Shown here piece after piece: positions 46,401-54,687 of a DNA stretch of 64,000 nt. Numbering within the stretch: position 1 is the stretch's first letter; each line of letters starts with the position of its first letter. Origin of the DNA: JASSUD01 sp031963415 (lineage in GTDB: Bacteria > Pseudomonadota > Gammaproteobacteria > Burkholderiales > Burkholderiaceae); contig JASSUI010000001.1 of the NCBI GenBank assembly GCA_031963415.1, positions 620,001-684,000 of the forward strand. The letters run 5' to 3'. The notes under the pieces were generated by a model. The model was not told the DNA's origin. It did not search any database and saw nothing but the letters and a program-made list of their open reading frames with translations. The position numbers were made by a program, and so were the translations under genes.

Positions 46401-48671
46401 AACCGGCATCAGGGCTGGGTTATCCAGATACGCCGTGACATTTTCCGGACTGAACCCCACCGTCTCCAGTTCTAAATCCATTGGATTGGCCTGTTTCAAA
46501 TCAACATAGGGCCGAGACGTAATGAGCACCGCAGGCTGATTGAGGAGCTGATGGAGAAACTTGTGCATGGGTTCCTGTTCGCCCCATTCCTGCGCGACCT
46601 CATCCCAGCCATCGAGGACAAATAACGTTCTTTCTTTCGCTGGCCCCTCGATTTGTGCGGCAAGTGTCTTGGCTAATGCCAACCCTTTGGGGTGAGATGG
46701 GAAATAAGTTTCATAAAACAAGGTCGCCAGATCACCGTGCTGCTTACCCTTCAATGTACGCAGCGAAATCCAGAGCACATAGTCAAAGCGATCTTTCCAT
46801 TGACCTTTCTGTGTGTACTCGTAGACGATCTTTTTGGATAAGGTTGTTTTACCCGCGCCTGCCCGACCCCGAATCAGAATCCGCTTCGGTGTGATCGTCT
46901 TGTCTTGGCTTAATGCTCGTGGGTCAAAGAGCTTCTCGAGCGGTACCAATTTCTGCGAATTAGAATTGATTGCCTCAGCGCTCGGTAAACGTCGGAAATG
47001 GTCGGGCTGCGCTTTCTTTTCTCCCTCTTTAGACTTTTCCTCTTCGTTGCGTACTGCCTCGTATTCGACAATCGCCAGATTGATATAACAGTGCTCCATC
47101 GACATGGGCGGACCAGACAGCCGTTGGATAGCTAAGCGTTTAACCGAGTACGACGCCGCTAAAGCCGAGCGAAGCTGATCAGGTGAAACCAATGATTCAC
47201 CATTAAGCTGCTTGATTTCGGTCAGGATGCGCTCATACGCTTTCTGAATGTTCAGTTCACGAAGATCGGCGCCGTGCTCTTGTTTCAACGCATCCAGCGC
47301 ACTCACACAGGCTTGATTCAAAGACCGAGAAAACGCTTCCGCTGTCAACCTATGCGACTTATCCTCGCGTAATTGCTGCAAACAGCCTTGATAGATTTTT
47401 TCTTCGGCCAATGCAATGCACCGCTCTTGTTTTACTAATAGCCGTTTTAAGAGCTTAAAGAAGCCGACGTGCAAGCCTTCATCTTGATACGTCTGTTGCC
47501 CCTTCCAGTTGCTCGGCGTGCGCCAGATTGAGTCTTCAATCCGAATCGTGGTTGAGTCGAGAATAAATTTCGGCAAGCACTGTTGAGCCTTACTGTTAAG
47601 CAACATCGGGATAATCCCGTGCTCGCCTTTGAGGTGCGCCTCGCGGATTTGCAAAAAGGCCAATTCCGTCAACACATGGTGAAATTCCTTTTCGTTTAAG
47701 TTAGCATCGACGACTTTGCGTATGGCGGCCTCAATCTGTGCAAAGTCATTCGTATCCGAGGCTTGCTGATAAGCGTGTTGAATCGCCTGGCAAAACCGCT
47801 GATAGTACGGTGAGGCCATATAGTGACCCAACAGTTCCGAGCCACACAGCACGACATGATCGACGGTGCCTGGGTGGTTAGGTAATAAACAAAGTTGGCT
47901 AGAGAGGATATCGTTAGCTTTGGCGTTCTCTTCCAAAGTGGCGGCAAACGGTAACGCCTGGTGACCGCTGGCGGAACGATCCGAATATAAATTGGAACGG
48001 AGATTCGATAACCACTGAATCACGCGTTGCGAGACGTCGGCATCGGCTTGTCCCAGCCGATGGTTATTGTGGGCATAGACTAGAAAAAGGCTGGGTGAGC
48101 TTTGGCATAAATCCAAGTCCTGAAACTGCTTCAAGATGGTTTCGAAGACTTGTGCGACCCACTGGTGTTTTTCCTGTAGCTTGGCTTCTGGTGCCTGAGG
48201 CAATGGGGGTAAGGAAACATCCGTTGGAAAAAAGGTCGTGGACGGAGCCGGACTGATCGCGCGATCCGCAGAAGGGGTCGTATCGGCAATAAATGCCGTT
48301 GGGATGATGCCTTGATAGCCCCACTGTTGCGCTTTTTGATAACTAGCTTGCGCTTTGCCAACGTTTCCCAATTTCTCTAACAATTGGCCTCGCTCAAAAT
48401 AAACCTCAGCTATCTGCTCTCGTAATGACTTTTCTTCATCAGTTTCAGGGGTACGGGCTTGGCTTACTGCGTCTTTCACCTCTGTTAATGGCAGCACTTG
48501 CTGGTCACCTGCAATCTGTTTAAAAGCGACTTTGGCCTGTCCGTACAAAATTAAGGCTACCTTGAAATCTTCCACCTTCTTATGCAATCTTGCTTCATAT
48601 AGACATTTTTGCGCAATTGCCTGTGCTTGATTCATTGCCGAGGTTTGAGAAACAGCGTGGCCTAATATCAT
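43488..48671 (-). CDS. Giant TPR-NACHT-HEAT repeat STAND ATPase
   Basis: 1727 residues. The N-terminus is TPR-like (QAIAQKCLYEARLHKKVEDF and a second motif near 85-115: QIAEVYFERGQLLEKLGNVG). After a long helical region comes a NACHT NTPase with P-loop GRAGAGKTT (602-610) and Walker B FVLDGWDE (near 684-691), then helical parts (HFMHLTFQEFFAAKRF) typical of NACHT proteins. From about 1094 to 1625 there are 17 near-identical HEAT repeats of 31 or 33 residues (PEAIQALSALTKDEKEDVRR plus AAAYALGQHSS). A 100-residue C-terminal domain (QQEMQLIYQKYLLQQRFDQS onward) resembles nothing I know. The repeats likely sense or bind a partner and the NACHT acts as the switch. Start at the ATG 48671; Met13 is an alternative. 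Confidence 0.93.
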   Translation of the reverse strand: MILGHAVSQTSAMNQAQAIAQKCLYEARLHKKVEDFKVALILYGQAKVAFKQIAGDQQVLPLTEVKDAVSQARTPETDEEKSLREQIAEVYFERGQLLEKLGNVGKAQASYQKAQQWGYQGIIPTAFIADTTPSADRAISPAPSTTFFPTDVSLPPLPQAPEAKLQEKHQWVAQVFETILKQFQDLDLCQSSPSLFLVYAHNNHRLGQADADVSQRVIQWLSNLRSNLYSDRSASGHQALPFAATLEENAKANDILSSQLCLLPNHPGTVDHVVLCGSELLGHYMASPYYQRFCQAIQHAYQQASDTNDFAQIEAAIRKVVDANLNEKEFHHVLTELAFLQIREAHLKGEHGIIPMLLNSKAQQCLPKFILDSTTIRIEDSIWRTPSNWKGQQTYQDEGLHVGFFKLLKRLLVKQERCIALAEEKIYQGCLQQLREDKSHRLTAEAFSRSLNQACVSALDALKQEHGADLRELNIQKAYERILTEIKQLNGESLVSPDQLRSALAASYSVKRLAIQRLSGPPMSMEHCYINLAIVEYEAVRNEEEKSKEGEKKAQPDHFRRLPSAEAINSNSQKLVPLEKLFDPRALSQDKTITPKRILIRGRAGAGKTTLSKKIVYEYTQKGQWKDRFDYVLWISLRTLKGKQHGDLATLFYETYFPSHPKGLALAKTLAAQIEGPAKERTLFVLDGWDEVAQEWGEQEPMHKFLHQLLNQPAVLITSRPYVDLKQANPMDLELETVGFSPENVTAYLDNPALMPVSQAKEMKDFIQTNPFIQSLVNVPIQLDALCFSWDEIKRLQQQTQGMVTITALYQAMMNKLWRKDILRLEKWEGGKPITESQVNALKRPSRIEKLVKIEQDFLSTLAFEGLQRNQIEFNDLDLHTLIEQLETQGMDLPVTLEDNLKTLSFLHTDGSDQSQCSYHFMHLTFQEFFAAKRFVQCWEMGQEITLLSADAKRWTKAPPETLVRQHKYNPRYEIFWWFVSGLLRAEALNRFFDVLEAEPRDLFGAAHQRLMMSCLHEASRSSEMGLPSEIRDRLEQHLAQWLQCEINNRGESTLAYQLTFPEHLLLKCLREGASGETKEAVVKAFRHRSTLSKSAILALSALTKDKKEDVRRAAAYALGQHSSPEAIQALSALTKDGYGEGRRAAAYALGQHSSPEAIQALSALTKDGYWEVRRVAAYALGQHSSPEAIQALRALTKDEKEDVRRAATDALGQHSSPEAIQALSALTKDEKEDVRRTAAYALGQHSSPEAIQALRALTKDEKEYVRHAAASALGKHSSLPPEAIQALSTLTKDGYWEVRLAAIDALGQHSSPEAIQALSALTKDEKEDVRRAAAYALGQHSSPEAILALRALTKDEKEYVRHAAASALGKHSSLPLEAIQALSTLTKDGYWEARRAAIDALGKQSSPEAIQALSALTKDEEEDVRRAAAYALGQHSSPEAIQALRALMKDEKEYVRRAAADVLGKQSSLPPEAIQALSALTKDGYWEARRAAAYALGQQSSPEAIQALSALTKDEEEDVRLAAADALGQQSSPEAIQALSALTKDGYWEVRRAAADALGQQSSLPPEAILALSALTKDEKEDVRHAAAYALGQHSSPEAIQALSALMKDEKVYVRHAAADALGQHRWTLYRLLPTLNQQEMQLIYQKYLLQQRFDQSVPLYIQDSTLCFYTAEGLQTVPFNHADHKKAFKQAVQQAQQSVGIPLSTAPKVGLFRDPLAFMTKKRTK
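43793..45390 (-). repeat. DNA-level tandem repeat encoding 17 HEAT units
   Basis: The units are 93 bp, or 99 bp where two extra codons (Leu-Pro) are present (before repeats 7, 10, 13 and 16). They are nearly identical at DNA level, with GCGCTCAAGGCCTGGATGGC repeated throughout on the plus strand. The 99-bp units recur every third repeat, so there is a three-repeat super-unit (93+93+99 bp). Such uniformity indicates recent amplification or gene conversion. The antisense strand is also free of stops as a result. Confidence 0.95.
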
Positions 48672-48897
48672 TAACGTGTCCTATCCAGTGCTCGCACTGC
48701 TAAAGAAAGCAGGAAGCAAAATACTTAACCGTGTCCAGGCATATATTGCCTATTCACCTAAACTTCAGCATTGTACGATTCGTGCCAAACTTAGCCATAC
48801 GGGTAATAGCTGGACTAAAACTTGATTTGAAGACTGCCGTGTCTGAGAAAAACTCGCTTAATGATGCCACTCATCGGTACAGTCACCCTGTCGCGCT

Positions 48898-48937
48898 GCA
48901 TAACAATGCATAATTTTGCATAGAATTGCATAACTTT
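48898..48937. promoter_or_regulatory. Four TGCATA iterons with exact 10-bp spacing
   Basis: TGCATAACAA, TGCATAATTT, TGCATAGAAT and TGCATAACTT follow one another at 48898, 48908, 48918 and 48928. The spacing of one DNA turn puts all sites on one face of the helix. They lie 227 bp upstream of the NACHT-HEAT gene and 197 bp upstream of ydfG, so a regulator site is the natural reading. Confidence 0.5.
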
Positions 48938-49004
48938 TTAGCTCATCAAAACGCGCTCAATCCCTTGCTGCGGGGTTATTTGAGGCGAAATGGGGTGCAT
49001 AGAA

Positions 49005-49130
49005 CCCCCATTCCGCTGCTTATTTTGTAACCTATTTTTTTTACTATATTTTTTTAGAATTTACACGCGCAAGTTAATAGAAAAAATCGTTATTAATCAA
49101 ATGGTTATAAGGGAGCAGTGGAACGTGGGG
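49005..49130. mobile_element. Decayed mini-element related to the one at 40080
   Basis: CCCCCATTCCGCTGCTTATTT at the left and AAGGGAGCAGTGGAACGTGGGG at the right (split in parts, imperfectly mirrored) resemble the ends CCCACATTCCGCTGCTCCGTAAC of the 40080 element. About 70 bp of AT-rich sequence lie between. It sits right at the ribosome-binding region of ydfG, so the ydfG upstream region has been rearranged. Confidence 0.55.
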
Positions 49131-49133
49131 AAA

Positions 49134-49883
49134 ATGATCGTATTAGTCACAGGCGCTTCTAGCGGATTTGGTGCTGCCATTGCAAGAATTTTCGTACTCG
49201 CAGGACATCGCGTTATTGCTGCAGCACGTCGTACCCATCTTTTACAATCGCTCGCCGATGAGCTAGGCCCAACTTTATTGCCCATCACGCTCGATATGCG
49301 CCAGCGGGACGCGATTGCTAAATTACCTGAAACACTGCCACCAGAGTTTGCTGAGGTAGATGTACTGGTAAATAACGCAGGCCTGGCACTCGGCCTTGAA
49401 CCCGCCCACCAAGCAAATCTAGAAGACTGGCAGACGATGATCGACACCAATATCAGCGGCTTAGTGCATATTACGCATACCTTCCTACCTGGCATGGTGC
49501 AGCGTAATCGTGGGCATATTATCAACCTCGGCTCCATCGCTGGTAATTATCCTTATCCAGGCGGCAATATCTATGGTGCGAGTAAAGCCTTTGTACGCCA
49601 TTTCAGTTTAAATCTACGCGCAGATTTATCCGGTACCGCGTTACGGGTAACCAATATCGAGCCAGGTTTATGCGGCGGCACCGAATTCTCCAACGTGCGC
49701 TTTAAGGGAGATAACGAAAAAGCCTCGGCCCTGTATCAAGACACTCAACCCCTAACAGCAGAAGATATTGCAGAAACAATTTATTGGGCCGCCACACGAC
49801 CCGCGCATGTGAATATCAACACACTCGAAATCATGCCTGTCACACAATCATTTTCTCCGCTGCATGTGCAACGGCAGCGTTGA
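49134..49883 (+). CDS. ydfG: YdfG-like NADP-dependent 3-hydroxy acid dehydrogenase (SDR)
   Basis: 249 residues from the ATG at 49134; an upstream in-frame extension to 48990 runs through the mini-element and is rejected. SDR motifs: MIVLVTGASSGFGAAIARIF (TGxxxGxG), DVLVNNAGLALGLEPAHQAN, catalytic Ser/Tyr-Lys in GSIAGNYPYPGGNIYGASKA, and the end HVNINTLEIMPVTQSFSPL. It is very similar along its length to E. coli YdfG, which oxidises serine/3-hydroxy acids and reduces malonic semialdehyde. Confidence 0.95.
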   Translation: MIVLVTGASSGFGAAIARIFVLAGHRVIAAARRTHLLQSLADELGPTLLPITLDMRQRDAIAKLPETLPPEFAEVDVLVNNAGLALGLEPAHQANLEDWQTMIDTNISGLVHITHTFLPGMVQRNRGHIINLGSIAGNYPYPGGNIYGASKAFVRHFSLNLRADLSGTALRVTNIEPGLCGGTEFSNVRFKGDNEKASALYQDTQPLTAEDIAETIYWAATRPAHVNINTLEIMPVTQSFSPLHVQRQR

Positions 49884-50341
49884 CGATTGCATGCCTCTTT
49901 TACCAATCGCTTATTAATTACTCTGCCCTGCTATTTGCTTATCAGCATTTCCTTTAAGCAGAGTGCTTCGTACTCTGCTTCTTTACCCATTTTTCTGCTT
50001 CCAGATAAGAAGAAAAGTCTTATTGAGCGCTCGCTCAAGTTTTTACATCATAGTGATAGCAAAGCTCGTTCGTTCAATGTCTACCACATTGAACGAATAA
50101 GTCTTAGACAACTGTTTCTTTCTCTGCGCGATCTTATGTCCTTACTCAGATCAATCAAAACACGCTGCATGTTTGCCAAATCCGCGCGCTGACATCTTTT
50201 CCTTCTAATAACAATTAATAACGCACTGGCAAGTTCAATTTCTATTGGTTCATCTTTCTGGTGAAAGCCTATCTTTCACCACGCAATTGATCAGGTGGAG
50301 CAACAACGACCAGCCAGCACCTATTTTAGGAATATATTGAG
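49884..50341. other. Intergenic region between ydfG and the second NACHT-WD40 gene
   Basis: 458 AT-rich bp. An open frame at 49887-50192 has no ATG, ribosome site or domain. An inverted motif CGTTCAATGTCTACCACATTGAACG (described as CGTTCAATG and its mirror CATTGAACG, 7 nt apart, about 50070-50095) could be an operator or an RNA hairpin. The promoter of the 50342 gene should be here. Confidence 0.4.
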
Positions 50342-53300
50342 ATGCTGCTAGCACATCTTTCTGCTTCTTTACATCATCGTCATGAGCAATCTTATCGTTT
50401 GCTGGAGATGCGTCAAAAATCTAACGCTAATAATCCTCAAGAGGCGACCCACACTATTAAAGCTCGACGTAGAAATAGCGCTTCTGCCTCGCTTAATTCT
50501 CCAATAAATTCGCCTAATGCTTTGATTGACTTAAATATGCAGCTGCTGCGGGCGCGGTGTCACAAACTTAATCAAGCAGCTACCACGCTCAACCATTATC
50601 CATTAGCACAACTGGGTACAGCGCCCAAAGAGTTACAGAAACACTATTCACAAAAACTTACCCAACTCGACCATTTGCGCGATGGATTGGATTGCTATGT
50701 ACCGCTAGATGGGCAAACAAGCGAACATTCATCAGTCCGTTTTGCACTGCTCGATAAGGTATTTGTTTTTTTAGACTCGCCCCAAAAGGTGCTTTTATTA
50801 ATAGGAGAGGCGGGTTTAGGCAAATCAACTTTTAATCGCTACTTATCTCGCCTGCTATCAGCTGAATGTATTAAGAGTGATCCCACTGATACGCCGATTA
50901 CGCTATTTGTCCCATTAGATAAATATTCGATTAACTCAGAAGGCGTAGATTGGGTTGAGAACTACTTACGCCAGCAGCAATTTTCGCTTGCTACGATCAA
51001 CGCTTTGCGTACTCAACAACGTTTTATCTTTATCTTAGAAGGAGCGGATGAACTACCTAGCACCCAGTATAAAGAGGGCCTTGAGCGAATACTTGAGGGC
51101 TGGCAAGCTAAAACCATTATTAGCGCGCGACCAGAATTTACACAAAAGCCTTGTTGGCTAGCGTTTCAAACAACTGCTCAAGCAAGGCTATGTCAGACCT
51201 ATTGGCTTGCCCCTTTTTCTGAGCAAGCGGTGCAAGCCTATATTCAAAAATATGTTGAACAAGTGCAGCCTACAGGTTGGAGTATGTCTCGCTATCTAAA
51301 AACTTTAGAAGATGCTCCTCTTTTAAAGGCAGTAGTACGGCGGCCTTCTTTATTGCAGATGGCCTTAGAGGTATTGCCATTGAGCGCACAAAAGATACCA
51401 ACGAGCGTCGCTGAGCTGTGCCACGCTTGGCTAACGCAATGGTGGGAACGTAGCGCGCAACGCATGCAAGGCATTTCATTCACGCCAGAAGAACAAGCTG
51501 CATTAAAAAAAGTCCAACCCTATCTGTGCGCAAAAGGTCATCACATTAGTCAAAAAATGGCTATCTCTTTTACTCAGGCAAGAGTGACACAAGAGACTCG
51601 TGCAAATCAGCGAAGTTTAAGAAATGGAGCACCAGAACATTCATTTCAACAAAGAGATGTATCGCCCCCAAGCACTTTATTTTCTACAACGTATAAGTTG
51701 TACGCTGAAAACAATACCGACCAACGATTGACGTTTTTTAATCTGCCAGTATGCGAAGAGAGAGGTAACTATCGTTTTATCTATCCAGAAGTACAAACCC
51801 ATTTAGTGGCCTACACTATTTGTGGAATGTTTCATCGCACGGTAGAGGTGCAGCCAGAGTCGGTTTTAAATCAATTCTCTTTAGTGCATGAAACGAGCAT
51901 CCTGGATTTTTTAGCTGAATATGCTCATCAATCTGCGGCATTCAAAACCCATTTGTACGACTGGATTTATCAATCAAAAAATAATCCGCTACTCAGTATC
52001 GGCGCAGCTAATGCGATCACTATCCTGGTGCGCATGGGAGAAGCTTTTACGCAAACAGATTTACGGAATATTTGTATCGCTGGCGCAGATTTACGGTACG
52101 GTATTTTTGATCATGTTGATTTGCGTGGTGCGGATTTACGGCGAGGGCTATTGGAAGGAGCATTGCTACGTCATACGCGATTAGAAAATGCACAACTGCA
52201 CGGTGCACAATTTAACGCCCTACCCTATTTGCCTCAGCCAAGCCAAGCTAAAACTTGTCTTTATACGCCCGATGGTAATCATTTTGCAGTTGGTTTAGCA
52301 GGTGATCTTAAACTCAAAAAAGGCGCAACAATTGCGCTATACCAAACCAGTACTTGGAAGAAAATTCATACTTTCACACTGCAAAGGTACGACATAGATA
52401 CAACGCAAATTGCTTTCTCTGCCAATAGTCACTATTTAGCGGCAGTCGATGCGCAAGGAATCGTTCGGCGTTGGGATATTCCTTATGGGGAAGAGTTATT
52501 TTCTTGGTATCCCAACATGGGCGATCAAATCACTCATTTAACTTTTTCACCGAGTCACCCCGCTTTGCTTGCCGTGCAAATTAAAAGTCAGGCTGGTTGG
52601 TCAATTGAATTCTGGCAGCAGCATAAACGCACCTCACTTTATGCTGAGCCAATGCGCTACCACTCTCAGTTTCTTTGTTTCTCACCAAACGGTGCATGGT
52701 TAGCCATCGCCTCAGCGTATAAAAAGCAAGTGCAGCTTTGGGACATAGAAAGGCAACAAGTCATAAACACTTTCTCTTGTGCTGCGCCGTGTCATCACCT
52801 TGCTTTCTCGCCAGATAGTCGCTTGCTTGCTCTGTGTGAATACGGCGTGCAGCTTTCTGTTTGGGAGATTGCCACTCAAACATGTTTATGGACCACACAA
52901 GATGGAGTAAGCAGCGCGCGGGCGGCATTTTCACCTGATGGACAATTCATTGCCGCTTATGATCTCCATCACCCCCTCTCTCAGCCCAACGCACTGTTCA
53001 CAATACGCTTATGGCATGCGAGTAGTGGGGAGTTATTTCATCAACAACAGGGCCACACCAATGAATTAAGCACAATCGCCTTTTCTCCAGATGGTACGCA
53101 CTATGCGAGCAGCAGCGTAGATAAGACCGTACGTTTATGGAAAATACCGCAGCGTCCACCATATGTTCGCAACGGGCACATAAAAACCATTAGAGGCACT
53201 ACATTTTCTGCTGCTGGCAGCCTGCTCGCCACATGCGCAGATGACCACACTATTTGTTTATGGAAAATGCCCCAGGGCCAACTCATGCAACAGGTTAAGC

Positions 53301-54301
53301 GGAATAGTAGATACCTAGGCAAGGCTCAAGCACTGTATTTTTCTACCGATGGTGAATGGCTTTTTGTGCAAAATACGCGAAAGAAAATAGAACTTTATCG
53401 GGTACACAACGAAACTGAATTACGGACTCAACCAGTCTCTAACAATCTACGCGCTTCAAACAAAGACGCAGATACGATAGATATTCTTTTGGCACCCAAT
53501 GGAAAAAAACTTATCAAGCAAAAAATAGAATTTCTAGAAATCTGGAATCGACAAACTGGCAAAAAAGAACATAGTTTTTATCTGCCAGATTTACATCACT
53601 GCTTATTTTCAGAGGATAAGCAACGTCTTTTAGCTGTATGCATCCACGATACATCGATATCTGTACGGGATGTAGCATCGCAGTGCTTAGTGCACGCTAT
53701 TGAACTGGCAGCGCATTCCTCAACTCTCGTTGACGTTATTTATTCACCGCGGGGTGAATGGTTCGCCACAACCCATACGCAACATAGCGTAATCATCTGG
53801 CACGCTCATTCTGGTGAACAGAAATATATTTTTGATAGTACGACTAACGCCGTACAACAAATCGTCTTCTCGCCCGATGACAAGTGGCTCGCGGCCATCA
53901 GCCAAAATCATACAATGCATATTTGGAAAGTAGCGTGTGGAACGTGTGTTGCAGAGATCCATCTAAAAGATGCAAATATTCATAGTGTGGCTTGGCATAT
54001 CGACGCCGAGCAAAGTATATACGTGGTCACTGGCAGTGATGATGCGATCGTGCGGCTCTGGCAATTACAAGCTCACGGGTCAAGCGCTTCTCTTGTGTTA
54101 TGGTGGGCTTCCGGCCAAAAGCAATTGATGGCAGATGCTACGGTTTTAGAAGGAGCACAAGGCTTAAGTCTTCTTGATCGTACCTTATTGACGCAACATG
54201 GAGCGCTGTCAACAACACACACCATCGCTGCTGTACCCAAGCAGCGCCGACCTTATAAGGCAAGAACTTGCCAGAATTTTTCGTTATGTGCTGTGATGTA
54301 A
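50342..54301 (+). CDS. NACHT-pentapeptide-WD40 STAND ATPase
   Basis: 1319 residues. A disordered basic start (HTIKARRRNSASASLNSPIN) leads to the NACHT domain with P-loop GEAGLGKST (155-163) and a Walker B variant FIFILEGADE, in which Glu233 stands where Asp is usual. After a helical part comes the linker AANAITILVRMGEAF, pentapeptide repeats (about 570-630; GADLRYGIFDHVDLRGADLR) and about 14 WD40 blades (640-1245; e.g. VRLWKIPQ). The tail is LEGAQGLSLLDRTLLTQHG. It lacks the TPR part of the 26751 protein but is otherwise its paralogue. No signal peptide; likely a cytosolic or exported sensor-switch protein. Confidence 0.92.
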   Translation: MLLAHLSASLHHRHEQSYRLLEMRQKSNANNPQEATHTIKARRRNSASASLNSPINSPNALIDLNMQLLRARCHKLNQAATTLNHYPLAQLGTAPKELQKHYSQKLTQLDHLRDGLDCYVPLDGQTSEHSSVRFALLDKVFVFLDSPQKVLLLIGEAGLGKSTFNRYLSRLLSAECIKSDPTDTPITLFVPLDKYSINSEGVDWVENYLRQQQFSLATINALRTQQRFIFILEGADELPSTQYKEGLERILEGWQAKTIISARPEFTQKPCWLAFQTTAQARLCQTYWLAPFSEQAVQAYIQKYVEQVQPTGWSMSRYLKTLEDAPLLKAVVRRPSLLQMALEVLPLSAQKIPTSVAELCHAWLTQWWERSAQRMQGISFTPEEQAALKKVQPYLCAKGHHISQKMAISFTQARVTQETRANQRSLRNGAPEHSFQQRDVSPPSTLFSTTYKLYAENNTDQRLTFFNLPVCEERGNYRFIYPEVQTHLVAYTICGMFHRTVEVQPESVLNQFSLVHETSILDFLAEYAHQSAAFKTHLYDWIYQSKNNPLLSIGAANAITILVRMGEAFTQTDLRNICIAGADLRYGIFDHVDLRGADLRRGLLEGALLRHTRLENAQLHGAQFNALPYLPQPSQAKTCLYTPDGNHFAVGLAGDLKLKKGATIALYQTSTWKKIHTFTLQRYDIDTTQIAFSANSHYLAAVDAQGIVRRWDIPYGEELFSWYPNMGDQITHLTFSPSHPALLAVQIKSQAGWSIEFWQQHKRTSLYAEPMRYHSQFLCFSPNGAWLAIASAYKKQVQLWDIERQQVINTFSCAAPCHHLAFSPDSRLLALCEYGVQLSVWEIATQTCLWTTQDGVSSARAAFSPDGQFIAAYDLHHPLSQPNALFTIRLWHASSGELFHQQQGHTNELSTIAFSPDGTHYASSSVDKTVRLWKIPQRPPYVRNGHIKTIRGTTFSAAGSLLATCADDHTICLWKMPQGQLMQQVKRNSRYLGKAQALYFSTDGEWLFVQNTRKKIELYRVHNETELRTQPVSNNLRASNKDADTIDILLAPNGKKLIKQKIEFLEIWNRQTGKKEHSFYLPDLHHCLFSEDKQRLLAVCIHDTSISVRDVASQCLVHAIELAAHSSTLVDVIYSPRGEWFATTHTQHSVIIWHAHSGEQKYIFDSTTNAVQQIVFSPDDKWLAAISQNHTMHIWKVACGTCVAEIHLKDANIHSVAWHIDAEQSIYVVTGSDDAIVRLWQLQAHGSSASLVLWWASGQKQLMADATVLEGAQGLSLLDRTLLTQHGALSTTHTIAAVPKQRRPYKARTCQNFSLCAVM

Positions 54302-54399
54302 GTGTCATTTATCCAGAGAGACCTTTAGAACAGATAGCATAGGTATGCCAATAACATATTATCTGTACTAGTCGATGACTCAATCTGCGAGCAGTTCCA

Positions 54400-54558
54400 T
54401 AGGACCTGCTCACAATCTCAAGGAAGAGAAGTCTACGAGGTTATCGGTAGTTATGTTCGGGTCCCCTCGTTAGCCCAATGTGCAGGCTAACACCGTCTAA
54501 TTAGATCTTTTAAAAAACCTAAAGCAGGAATTAAAAAAGATCATGAACAGGTTTGATG
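54400..54558. repeat. Diverged copy of the long palindromic repeat
   Basis: AGGACCTGCTCACAATCTCA at the left and GATCATGAACAGGTTTGA at the right are its outer ends; the GTTCGGGTCCCCTCGTTAGC core is decayed. A further decayed medium-type copy may follow at 54558-54665. Together they fill the gap before mltB. Confidence 0.65.
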
Positions 54559-54687
54559 AACCTATTCAAAATTTTTCTGGCAAAGTATGTTTGGCTTTGC
54601 CACCGGTAGATTATTTCGACGAAAAGGCGCAATGCCGTCGGAAAGACCTTGAAAGGTCCTAAGGTTAACTAAATGGAGCTCCTTTTC

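Noticed and set aside
48990..49133. N-terminal extension of ydfG
   Set aside because: The extra 48 codons translate the decayed mini-element into a hydrophobic peptide; the family start is MIVLVTGA at 49134.
49887..50192. 101-codon frame after ydfG
   Set aside because: Starts with TTG, AT-rich, no ribosome site or domain.
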